Origin: Calditrichota bacterium
GTDB taxonomy: Bacteria; Zhuqueibacterota; Zhuqueibacteria; Zhuqueibacterales; Geothermadaptataceae
NCBI GenBank assembly: GCA_008501545.1
Contig: QQUM01000174.1
Span: forward strand, 1 to 9,656
Length of the DNA stretch: 9,656 bases
Reading direction: 5' to 3'
Shown here: positions 1 to 5,440 of the stretch, one piece after another
Position numbering within the stretch: the stretch's first letter is position 1
Layout of the letters: the number at the start of each line of letters is the position of its first letter
Made by a program: the position numbers and the translations under genes
The notes under the pieces: generated by a model
Databases searched by the model: none
What the model saw: the letters and a program-made list of their open reading frames with translations, nothing else
What the model was told of the DNA's origin: nothing

Positions 1-143
1 GCCTTTGCATCCACTTCCCTTTGTTGCCATTCTGCAAGTTGAGCTTTGTACTCATCCATGGTCATTTCTTGATCTTGGGCAACAGCAGAAGTAGCTAATG
101 AGAAGGCGAAGATCCCTGCGAAGAGAATCTTTGTAAATTTCAT
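1..143 (-). CDS. Secreted protein, N-terminal fragment (cut by window edge)
   Basis: Translation from the ATG at 143 gives 47 codons before the left edge. The N-terminus is a clear signal peptide: a short basic start (MKFTK), a hydrophobic core (ILFAGIFAFSLATS), and a signal peptidase I site of the A-V-A type followed by QDQE. The mature part seen so far (residues 24-47) is rich in E, Q, K and A and should be helical, probably the start of a coiled coil. A good ribosome binding site lies 6 nt upstream. The gene follows the small lipoprotein gene after a 44-nt gap with no terminator, so the two are probably co-transcribed. In related genomes I associate similar N-termini with secreted coiled-coil proteins that end in a LysM peptidoglycan-binding domain. 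That is recollection, and the diagnostic C-terminus is outside the window. Confidence 0.8.
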   Translation of the reverse strand, partial: MKFTKILFAGIFAFSLATSAVAQDQEMTMDEYKAQLAEWQQREVDAK

Positions 144-149
144 GCCAAG

Positions 150-155
150 CTCCTT
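150..155 (-). promoter_or_regulatory. Ribosome binding site of the left-edge secreted protein gene
   Basis: AAGGAG on the minus strand, with 6 nt between it and the ATG at 143-141. It supports this start codon for a gene whose body lies mostly outside the window. Confidence 0.75.
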
Positions 156-187
156 AAAACTATTTTTACGCTTTGATTAATCATTAA

Positions 188-457
188 CTACATTCCCAAT
201 CGACTTTTTACAGCAGCCATCTCGTCCTGTGCTTTTTGGAGATCGCGTTTTTTCTGCTCGAGCTGATCGGATGCACTTGCTTTCGCACTTTCACATTGCT
301 GCAATTTCTGCTCAGCGGAAAGCGCGGCCTGTTTCGTTTCTTCAAGAAGTTGAAGTTGCTCCGCGTTTGGACCACCTCCACAACCTGCGAGTACCATCGA
401 CACAGTAAAACCAACTGCGAGCACCCATTTTGAAAATTTTACGGGTGTCATTTGCAT
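188..457 (-). CDS. Small coiled-coil outer-membrane-type lipoprotein (89 aa)
   Basis: The N-terminus is a type II (lipoprotein) signal peptide: basic and hydrophobic residues 7-25, then a lipobox L23-A24-G25-C26, predicting lipidation at C26. The mature protein is only 64 residues. After a GGGPN linker it is a nearly continuous run of E, Q, K, A and L that should form one long helix or coiled coil; it contains a second cysteine, C55. Size and form recall abundant small envelope lipoproteins such as Lpp or Pcp-like spacers. It ends in GM, not lysine, so Lpp-style covalent linkage to peptidoglycan is not indicated. The first ATG (457) is chosen because it sits 8 nt from a perfect Shine-Dalgarno sequence; the ATG two codons later is too far. 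It has its own strong promoter just after aspS and is followed by another secreted helical protein. The specific function is unknown. Confidence 0.85.
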   Translation of the reverse strand: MQMTPVKFSKWVLAVGFTVSMVLAGCGGGPNAEQLQLLEETKQAALSAEQKLQQCESAKASASDQLEQKKRDLQKAQDEMAAVKSRLGM

Positions 458-465
458 GATAGTTA

Positions 466-474
466 CACCTCCTT
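466..474 (-). promoter_or_regulatory. Perfect Shine-Dalgarno sequence of the small lipoprotein gene
   Basis: AAGGAGGTG on the minus strand, fully complementary to the usual 16S rRNA 3' end, 8 nt before the ATG at 457-455. It is much stronger than the weak sites before the genes of the large cluster, which suggests high translation of this lipoprotein. Confidence 0.85.
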
Positions 475-555
475 CCGGTTCTTCTTCACAAGGTCTATAA
501 TTTTTATTTACAGATCAGTTTGTTTTTTATAGATTAAGGTATAAAAATTCGAATT

Positions 556-584
556 ATAATAACGATTAATTAACTCTTTGTCAA
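556..584 (-). promoter_or_regulatory. Sigma70-type promoter for the lipoprotein gene
   Basis: On the minus strand, TTGACA (584-579) is followed by 17 nt and then TATTAT (561-556), which is one mismatch from the -10 consensus with ideal spacing. The -35 starts 11 nt after the aspS stop codon. Transcription would start near 549, giving an AT-rich leader of about 90 nt before the ATG at 457. A TATAAT overlaps this -10 but would need a 20-nt spacer. No terminator is visible between aspS and this promoter, so read-through from aspS is also possible. Confidence 0.7.
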
Positions 585-595
585 GCAAAAACTTG

Positions 596-2365
596 TCAGA
601 TTGTTAATTTGATTCCGAGTTCTTTTAACTGTTTCACACTAACAGTACTTGGGGCTTTATCCATTAATGAAATAGCGCTACTTGTCTTCGGAAAAGCGAT
701 AACATCGCGAATCGATTTGCGACCTGAAAACAACATCGCCATTCTATCAAAACCAAAAGCTATTCCGCCATGTGGCGGTGCACCATACTCAAAAGCATCC
801 ATGAGAAATCCAAATTTATTATTCGCTTCCTCTTCAGATATATTCAGCAGTTGAAACATTTTTTGTTGCAGTTCTTTTTTGTATATCCTGATACTTCCTC
901 CGGCAATTTCAGTGCCATTGAGAACAAGATCATAGGCCTTAGCGCGCACGGCACCCGGATCTGTATCGATGATGTGTAAATCTTCATCTTTTGGGGAAGT
1001 AAATGGATGATGTCTTGCTACATATCGCTTTTCTTCCTCATCATACTCAAGTAAAGGAAAGTCTGTCACCCAAAGTATTGCATATTGATCTTCCTTAATC
1101 ATCCCCTCATCCTGCGCAACTCGCAAACGGAGACTACCGAGAACATTGTTACATCTCGAACGCTCATCAGCAACGATTAATAATAAATCACCAGGCTGCG
1201 CTCCCATTCGCTCTATAATTTTTTGACGGGTTTCGATGCTGAAGAATTTATTTAAATTGCTTTGCCAGTCGTTATCTTCAATTTTTATTGGAACAAGACC
1301 CTTGGCACCAGATTTTTTCGCAAAGTCTATTAAAATATCCTGTTGCTTGCGGGAATATTTCGCTGCATCCGGGACACAAATTCCCTTAACAGCACCATCG
1401 GCAGCAACACAGTCCGTAAACACTTTGAATTCACAGGAAGCGACTAAATCGTTTAATTCACACAATGCCATTCCAAATCGCAAGTCGGGTTTATCTGTTC
1501 CGTATTTTTCCGTCGCTTCGGCCCAACTTAGCCTTTGTATCGGAGTGGATAGCTTTATATTGAGAATCTGGTCCATGTATTGATCCATCAAACCTTCAAC
1601 CATGGCATAGATGTCTTCTTCAGATACAAAACTCATTTCAACGTCGATTTGTGTAAACTCAGGTTGACGGTCTGCACGTAGATCTTCATCACGGAAACAT
1701 TTAACTATTTGAAAATAACGATCAAAACCAGATACCATGAGCAATTGCTTATATGTTTGTGGCGATTGCGGCAATGCATAGAACTTACCATTTTGTACTC
1801 GGCTTGGTACAAGATAGTCACGAGCGCCTTCCGGAGTGCTTCGCATAAGCATGGGGGTTTCAATTTCAACAAACTTTTTTTCATCAAAATACCGACGCGC
1901 CAACTGCGCCATCCGATGGCGTAAAATTAAATTATACTGCATCATGGAGCGTCGCAAATCGATGTATCGATATTTCAGTCGTATCTCTTCAGAAACGTCA
2001 ATATCATCATCAATTTCAAACGGTGGCGTTTTGGCGCTGTTCAAAACTTCAAGTTCTTCTGCTACAACTTCAATTTGACCCGTATCAATACTTTCATTGA
2101 GCATGTCGTCAGGTCGCTTTTCAACGAATCCGTGAACTGCTATTACAAATTCGCTTCGCAGTGATTTTCCATTTTTGTATATATCACCAGCATCTGGATT
2201 AAACACGACCTGGGTTTTACCATACCGATCACGTAAATCGATAAAGATAATACCACCGTGATCCCTTTGACGATCAACCCATCCCATCAAGGTCACTTTT
2301 TCGCCATTATTTTCGAGACGTAATTCGCCACATGTATGTGTTCGTTTTGCTAATTTCTTACTCAT
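596..2365 (-). CDS. aspS: Aspartyl-tRNA synthetase, bacterial type (possibly non-discriminating)
   Basis: Class IIb aminoacyl-tRNA synthetase that activates aspartate with ATP and charges tRNA-Asp in the cytoplasm. The 589-aa length is typical of the bacterial type. In order: an N-terminal OB-fold anticodon-binding domain (about 9-105, with GWVDRQRDHGG and FIDLRDRYG); motif 1 around 158-189 (RYFDEKKFVEIETPML, then STPEGARDYLVPS); motif 2 at 224-246 (FRDEDLRADRQPEFTQIDVE); the bacterial GAD insertion at about 290-420; and motif 3 at 534-548 (GIAFGFDRMAMLFSG). No catalytic motif is missing. H36 in the OB-fold aligns with the His found in AspRS enzymes that also charge tRNA-Asn, where E. coli has Leu. 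The ATG at 2365 has AAAAGG 9 nt upstream. The gene lies 177 nt after the envelope cluster, in the same direction. The identity is secure; the relaxed specificity is inference. Confidence 0.98.
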   Translation of the reverse strand: MSKKLAKRTHTCGELRLENNGEKVTLMGWVDRQRDHGGIIFIDLRDRYGKTQVVFNPDAGDIYKNGKSLRSEFVIAVHGFVEKRPDDMLNESIDTGQIEVVAEELEVLNSAKTPPFEIDDDIDVSEEIRLKYRYIDLRRSMMQYNLILRHRMAQLARRYFDEKKFVEIETPMLMRSTPEGARDYLVPSRVQNGKFYALPQSPQTYKQLLMVSGFDRYFQIVKCFRDEDLRADRQPEFTQIDVEMSFVSEEDIYAMVEGLMDQYMDQILNIKLSTPIQRLSWAEATEKYGTDKPDLRFGMALCELNDLVASCEFKVFTDCVAADGAVKGICVPDAAKYSRKQQDILIDFAKKSGAKGLVPIKIEDNDWQSNLNKFFSIETRQKIIERMGAQPGDLLLIVADERSRCNNVLGSLRLRVAQDEGMIKEDQYAILWVTDFPLLEYDEEEKRYVARHHPFTSPKDEDLHIIDTDPGAVRAKAYDLVLNGTEIAGGSIRIYKKELQQKMFQLLNISEEEANNKFGFLMDAFEYGAPPHGGIAFGFDRMAMLFSGRKSIRDVIAFPKTSSAISLMDKAPSTVSVKQLKELGIKLTI

Positions 2366-2476
2366 TTAATATTACCTTTTTGCCATTTTTCCAGCTCGTA
2401 TTTTTAAATATGAAAGATCAACATAGGTATTTTTTATCAAAAACAAAATCCTTTTTCACGGATAGCTTGTTCATCC

Positions 2477-2496
2477 AAAAAAAATGTTTATAAACA
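2477..2496 (-). terminator. Candidate weak terminator: 12-bp palindrome followed by T8
   Basis: On the minus strand, 47 nt past the stop codon of the last cluster gene, a perfect palindrome TGTTTATAAACA (2496-2485) is followed at once by eight T residues (2484-2477). A 4-bp stem with a TATA loop is possible but is AT-rich and weak for an intrinsic terminator. The same palindrome could instead be an operator upstream of aspS. I found no convincing -35/-10 pair for aspS in the rest of this 177-nt gap (2366-2542). Confidence 0.25.
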
Positions 2497-2542
2497 AATT
2501 GATGACCCTTGCAGATCCCAAGAAAACGGAATTCAAAAGATT

Positions 2543-3349
2543 CTATTTATTCGATATCCAGAAATGTATTTCGAAGTTAAGCCCCTGATCATTACCTGAA
2601 ATTTGTTCCAATAAAACCCATCTTTTTATTTCATCACAAACAGCGTTTAACACACTTATGTTAATAATAGAACTATCTTTTACCGAGACATTTATCGCAT
2701 TACCGGGTAATTTTTGCACGATCATAAGCGTAAATCCAGTATTTTTTACACGTTCCACATTCAGCTTTTGCACAATAAGCGCTAAAATATCCTCGCGATA
2801 CAGCTGGAGTATTTCATCCATTTTTGTCTTTTGTACTGTATTCCGGTATGACAAAAATTGCCAATCTAGGTGTAAAGTTGTCGAATGAGAAACACCTCTT
2901 TGCTGGTATTTTTCACTTAAAACCGGAAGCTCCGAACCATATGTGGGGATGTGAATATTCATGGAGGCTAAAAGGCTGTCACCCTGTTGCGCCTGCGTAC
3001 TAATTGACAAAAGCCCCAACACATTGTGCGCAATGGCTTCTCGCCGGAGCTGTTGCACAAGCAACTCCTGCTGTGAAAAATTGTGTTCATTCACGTGTAT
3101 ATTACCAGACTGATTTTTCTGTTCTACCAATTGTTCCGGAAACAAATTATCCGAGCGAAAATTGTAAAATTTTGAGTTTTGCGGCCTGCTCCAATAAAAG
3201 CTATCTGGCTCATAAAGAGTTCCCAGAATGGCTTCCGATCCGGGTGGCTCTCCCTTATCTGTATCCTGCATGAATACCCAGAAACTGATAAGTAAAGGTG
3301 AAAGTCCGGTAAGAATTATTAGCAAAAACCGTAAATTTGGTAGTTTCAT
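2543..3349 (-). CDS. TonB-like / AgmX-type energy-transducing protein (divergent C-terminal domain)
   Basis: A 268-aa protein with a short basic N-terminus (K2, R7), one membrane helix at about 8-27 and no cleavage site, so it should be anchored in the inner membrane with a periplasmic body. Residues about 177-266 fit the TonB-like AgmX/PglI C-terminal pattern: a helix (ILQLYREDILALIVQKL); a strand (GFTLMIVQKL); G-N-A-I-N-V-S-V-K-D-S-S; the helix NISVLNAVCDEIKRW ending in the characteristic R-W; then a final strand (LNFEIHFWI). The middle part (RREAIAHNVLGLLSIS, 103-118) also recalls AgmX-type proteins. The proline-rich stretch of classical TonB is absent. It is the last gene of the cluster, 14 nt after the second ExbD, where a TonB or AgmX partner is expected. 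The assignment rests on pattern matching by eye; a fully novel periplasmic domain is the alternative. Confidence 0.6.
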   Translation of the reverse strand: MKLPNLRFLLIILTGLSPLLISFWVFMQDTDKGEPPGSEAILGTLYEPDSFYWSRPQNSKFYNFRSDNLFPEQLVEQKNQSGNIHVNEHNFSQQELLVQQLRREAIAHNVLGLLSISTQAQQGDSLLASMNIHIPTYGSELPVLSEKYQQRGVSHSTTLHLDWQFLSYRNTVQKTKMDEILQLYREDILALIVQKLNVERVKNTGFTLMIVQKLPGNAINVSVKDSSIINISVLNAVCDEIKRWVLLEQISGNDQGLNFEIHFWISNK

Positions 3350-3363
3350 TCTTATGTTCTGAA

Positions 3364-3867
3364 TTATTTATTCGCGACAGCCAAGTGAATATTATGATAT
3401 TTTGCCTTGCCACATGTTTGCATAACCCGAACTAATTCACGATAATCCAAGTTTTTATCTGCCTTAATCACTATAGATCCTGTAAATTTAATGCCGTAAG
3501 TTTTTTCCAGTTTGTTCGCTTTGATGGCATATGTATGCAGCACTCGAAAAAGCGGAAGAATGATACCATCTGCCACAACATGGGATTTTTCCAAATTGAC
3601 ATCCTGCATGCGTACAACGGGCTGTTTCTCTACAAATATTGTCTCTGATGTTGCGACTAGTTCCAATCCGACATTTACATGATTCCTGATCGCTGCTGTT
3701 GGCAGTTGCAGATTTTTGTTCTGGGGTAAAAAACTGCCATGTGCCGAATATGTTTTCAAAAGAAATAGCAGGATGATAATGAAAATATCCATCATCGAAT
3801 TCAGACTGAGTTTTGCCTCAACACGGTCAATATTATGTTTTTTCCGCTTTGATGGTTTAAATGCCAT
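3364..3867 (-). CDS. ExbD/TolR-family proton channel subunit, second copy (keeps the membrane Asp)
   Basis: A 167-aa protein with the ExbD/TolR layout: a short basic cytoplasmic N-terminus (MAFKPSKRKK), one membrane helix at about 24-40 and a periplasmic domain. The helix carries S-M-M-D27-I-F, where D27 matches the essential proton-carrying aspartate of ExbD (D25 in E. coli). The periplasmic end (SIVIKADKNLDYRELVRVMQ, then NIHLAVAN) matches the conserved ExbD fold, where E. coli has strands around TI.AD and a helix after Y..V..VM. With ExbB-type subunits it would form an inner-membrane channel that turns proton flow into movement in the periplasm. Its first residues match those of the preceding ExbD, and the DNA at the two starts is 17/18 identical (3851-3868 versus 4369-4386), indicating duplication. 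It begins 11 nt after the first ExbD gene. Confidence 0.9.
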   Translation of the reverse strand: MAFKPSKRKKHNIDRVEAKLSLNSMMDIFIIILLFLLKTYSAHGSFLPQNKNLQLPTAAIRNHVNVGLELVATSETIFVEKQPVVRMQDVNLEKSHVVADGIILPLFRVLHTYAIKANKLEKTYGIKFTGSIVIKADKNLDYRELVRVMQTCGKAKYHNIHLAVANK

Positions 3868-3878
3868 TGTTTATCAGC

Positions 3879-4385
3879 CTATAATACACCAGCGCTTAAT
3901 TTCACATCTGGAAAAAGTTCAATTTCTTCATTTTTGATCTTTATAACACGGACGCTTTCTATTACATCAATAAGCTTCTGGTATTTAATGCCCGCTGATG
4001 CTTGAATCGTGATACTTTCCTTTTCACGGAAATAAGGTGGAATATAGGTTTTAATTTCGTACAAATGCTCTTGTAAATCGGAAAGCGACTGTTTGAGTTT
4101 AATGCGTTCGAATTCTGTAGAAATATTGCTATTGATAACAAACGAATCTTTGGTAATGAAAATCGACAACTCAAGATGTTTCGTCCCCTCAACGGGCAGC
4201 GCCCCTGGCTCCACAAGAGGCCCCACAACCGGTGGTAAATTAAGCTCAATGGCGCCGAGTTTCACAAATTCTGCCGATGAAAGTAGCAGTGGAATCAGCA
4301 CGACCATCAAGTTCATAATCGGTGTGAGATTGGGCTCCGTCGGGAGTGTTTCGATGCTACGTCGTTGTGATGGTTTATATGCCAT
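3879..4385 (-). CDS. ExbD/TolR-family subunit, first copy (membrane Asp replaced by Asn)
   Basis: A 168-aa ExbD/TolR homologue: basic N-terminus (MAYKPSQRRS), one membrane helix at about 21-41 and a periplasmic domain. The segment N-L-T-P-I-M-N25-L-M-V-V-L aligns with T-P-F-I-D-V-M-L-V-L of ExbD, so the essential Asp is Asn here (codon AAC at 4313-4311, read directly). The helix also contains a proline (P32) and is followed by the usual I-E-L-N-L-P-P motif. The C-terminal part (SITIQASAGIKYQKLIDVIE, then ELFPDVKLSAG) is the normal ExbD fold. The gene is intact, 13 nt after the ExbB gene and 11 nt before the second ExbD. I infer that it forms a heterodimer with the Asp-bearing copy. A similar N/D pairing occurs, as far as I recall, in other such clusters, so this is unlikely to be random decay. 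Confidence 0.9.
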   Translation of the reverse strand: MAYKPSQRRSIETLPTEPNLTPIMNLMVVLIPLLLSSAEFVKLGAIELNLPPVVGPLVEPGALPVEGTKHLELSIFITKDSFVINSNISTEFERIKLKQSLSDLQEHLYEIKTYIPPYFREKESITIQASAGIKYQKLIDVIESVRVIKIKNEEIELFPDVKLSAGVL

Positions 4386-4398
4386 TCGTTAATACCGC

Positions 4399-5049
4399 TT
4401 ATTGATTTCCGGTAATCAAGTTAATCAGCTTTACAGTATGCTCGTCAATTTCATCTATTATGCGAATGGTTTTATTATGCAGGTACGTATAAATTAATAT
4501 CGCTGGTATGGCAATGGCCAAACCCATCAAAGTTGTGTTCATCGCTGTGCTTATTCCATCTGCAAGCAACCGGGATTTTTCCGCGGCGTCAATACCGACA
4601 ATTGATGCCGATCGAAAAGCGATGATCAATCCCCAGATTGTTCCCATAAGCCCGATAAGTGTGGCAACATTGGCTATCATCGCAAGAAAACCGGTGCGCT
4701 CCTGTAATTTAGGTATAACTTCAAGTGTGCCCTCGTCCACCGAGTTTTGGATGGTTCTAAAATCAAGTTCGCCACCCCGTGCCATTGGTCGTAAGCCAGA
4801 AGCCACTACCCGTACCAGTGCTTTCTCCGGTGCTGTTTCACACAAGTTCAATGCCTCTGCGTATTGTTCTTTTCGTACGAGCGATCGAATTTTGGCCATG
4901 AACTTCGGCGCATCAATATTGGACCGGACAATGATGTAATAAGAGCGCTCAATGGCTATTGCCACCATAACGGCTGCGACAACCGCCAGTACCCACATAT
5001 AGAAAAATGAACTGGATTCCGTTGAAAAACCTGCTAAGATCTCACTCAT
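4399..5049 (-). CDS. MotA/TolQ/ExbB-family proton channel protein
   Basis: A 216-aa inner-membrane protein with three membrane helices at about 16-39, 121-145 and 171-190 and a cytoplasmic loop between the first two, the ExbB/TolQ topology. Family signatures are clear: A-T-L-I-G-L-M-G-T137-I-W-G-L-I in helix 2 and T172-T173-L-M-G-L-A-I-A-I-P-A in helix 3. T137 and T173 match the pore threonines T148 and T181 of E. coli ExbB. The glutamate of the ExbB I-A-E-A-L motif (E176) is replaced by threonine (G-I-S-T168-A-M), a change seen in other branches of the family. The start codon lies inside the end of the previous gene (8-nt overlap), implying coupled translation. It would form the pentameric ring around the two ExbD subunits encoded next. 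Family certainty is high; the cargo or process powered is not shown by this gene alone. Confidence 0.95.
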   Translation of the reverse strand: MSEILAGFSTESSSFFYMWVLAVVAAVMVAIAIERSYYIIVRSNIDAPKFMAKIRSLVRKEQYAEALNLCETAPEKALVRVVASGLRPMARGGELDFRTIQNSVDEGTLEVIPKLQERTGFLAMIANVATLIGLMGTIWGLIIAFRSASIVGIDAAEKSRLLADGISTAMNTTLMGLAIAIPAILIYTYLHNKTIRIIDEIDEHTVKLINLITGNQ

Positions 5050-5440
5050 CTTCTGCCTGTTTATTATTCTGTTTTACCGGTTTAGGTTTGAATTTGAATT
5101 TTCGCATCACCGCGCCGGGTTCATAATTATCGTCATGCAACCAATAATCGAAAACTGGTACAGCTATATCGTACCTTAAAGAATCAATATTGAAAAACTC
5201 CACAGGTGAGGGAAACTTGTCCTGATATTGGAATATATTTTCAAAATTTGAATCTTTCACAGTTATTGCGACACCTATTTCGCCCAGATCAATTTCATAT
5301 TGTTCGAGGGAATCTACAGCGGACTTCCCTGGCGTCCCAAGTGAATCGACCTGGGCACACAAGCTGTTCGATGCCATAAAAAGGGCTACAAAAAACAAGG
5401 TTTTCAACAAACCAAATGGTATCCGCTGAATTAAGTACAT
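5042..5440 (-). CDS. Secreted protein of unknown function (132 aa)
   Basis: I do not recognise a family. Residues 1-29 form a signal peptide (MYLIQRIPFGLLK start, hydrophobic LFFVALFMA, cleavage likely after SLCA), so the mature protein of about 103 residues is periplasmic. The middle is acidic and rich in D, E, F and Y. The tail (KFKFKPKPVKQNNK) is basic and proline-containing, ending in AEDE. I chose the ATG at 5440, which forms a TGATG junction with the TPR gene's stop codon; a TTG one codon upstream is also possible but less likely. A purine-rich GAGAGGG lies about 11 nt upstream. The gene overlaps the channel gene by 8 nt. This tight placement between the TPR protein and the proton channel suggests a dedicated component of the complex, perhaps an adaptor, but nothing in the sequence proves it. 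Confidence 0.8.
   Translation of the reverse strand: MYLIQRIPFGLLKTLFFVALFMASNSLCAQVDSLGTPGKSAVDSLEQYEIDLGEIGVAITVKDSNFENIFQYQDKFPSPVEFFNIDSLRYDIAVPVFDYWLHDDNYEPGAVMRKFKFKPKPVKQNNKQAEDE

Noticed and set aside
494..533. A 7-bp inverted repeat (TCTATAA / TTATAGA) in the leader of the lipoprotein gene.
   Set aside because: The stem is AT-only apart from one G-C pair and the loop is 26 nt; such repeats are expected by chance in AT-rich sequence. It is not a credible riboswitch or terminator.
585..598. CAAG-tttttg-CTTG just after the aspS stop codon as a terminator.
   Set aside because: Only a 4-bp stem with no following T run, and half of it overlaps the TTGACA promoter element, which explains the sequence better.
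1236..1583. A 115-codon open frame on the plus strand opposite aspS, and other plus-strand open frames such as 4508-4939.
   Set aside because: They lie fully antisense to well-recognised genes, show no family resemblance or sensible composition, and are best explained as shadows of the coding strand.
2399..2455. TTGATA and TTGATC boxes with TATTTA as an aspS promoter.
   Set aside because: No pair has acceptable -35 to -10 spacing with a reasonable -10 match, so I do not call a promoter here.
2543..5049. A standard Tol-Pal or TonB iron-uptake locus.
   Set aside because: There are two dissimilar ExbD genes and no TolB, Pal or outer-membrane receptor; the TPR giant and secreted unknown do not belong to either standard locus.
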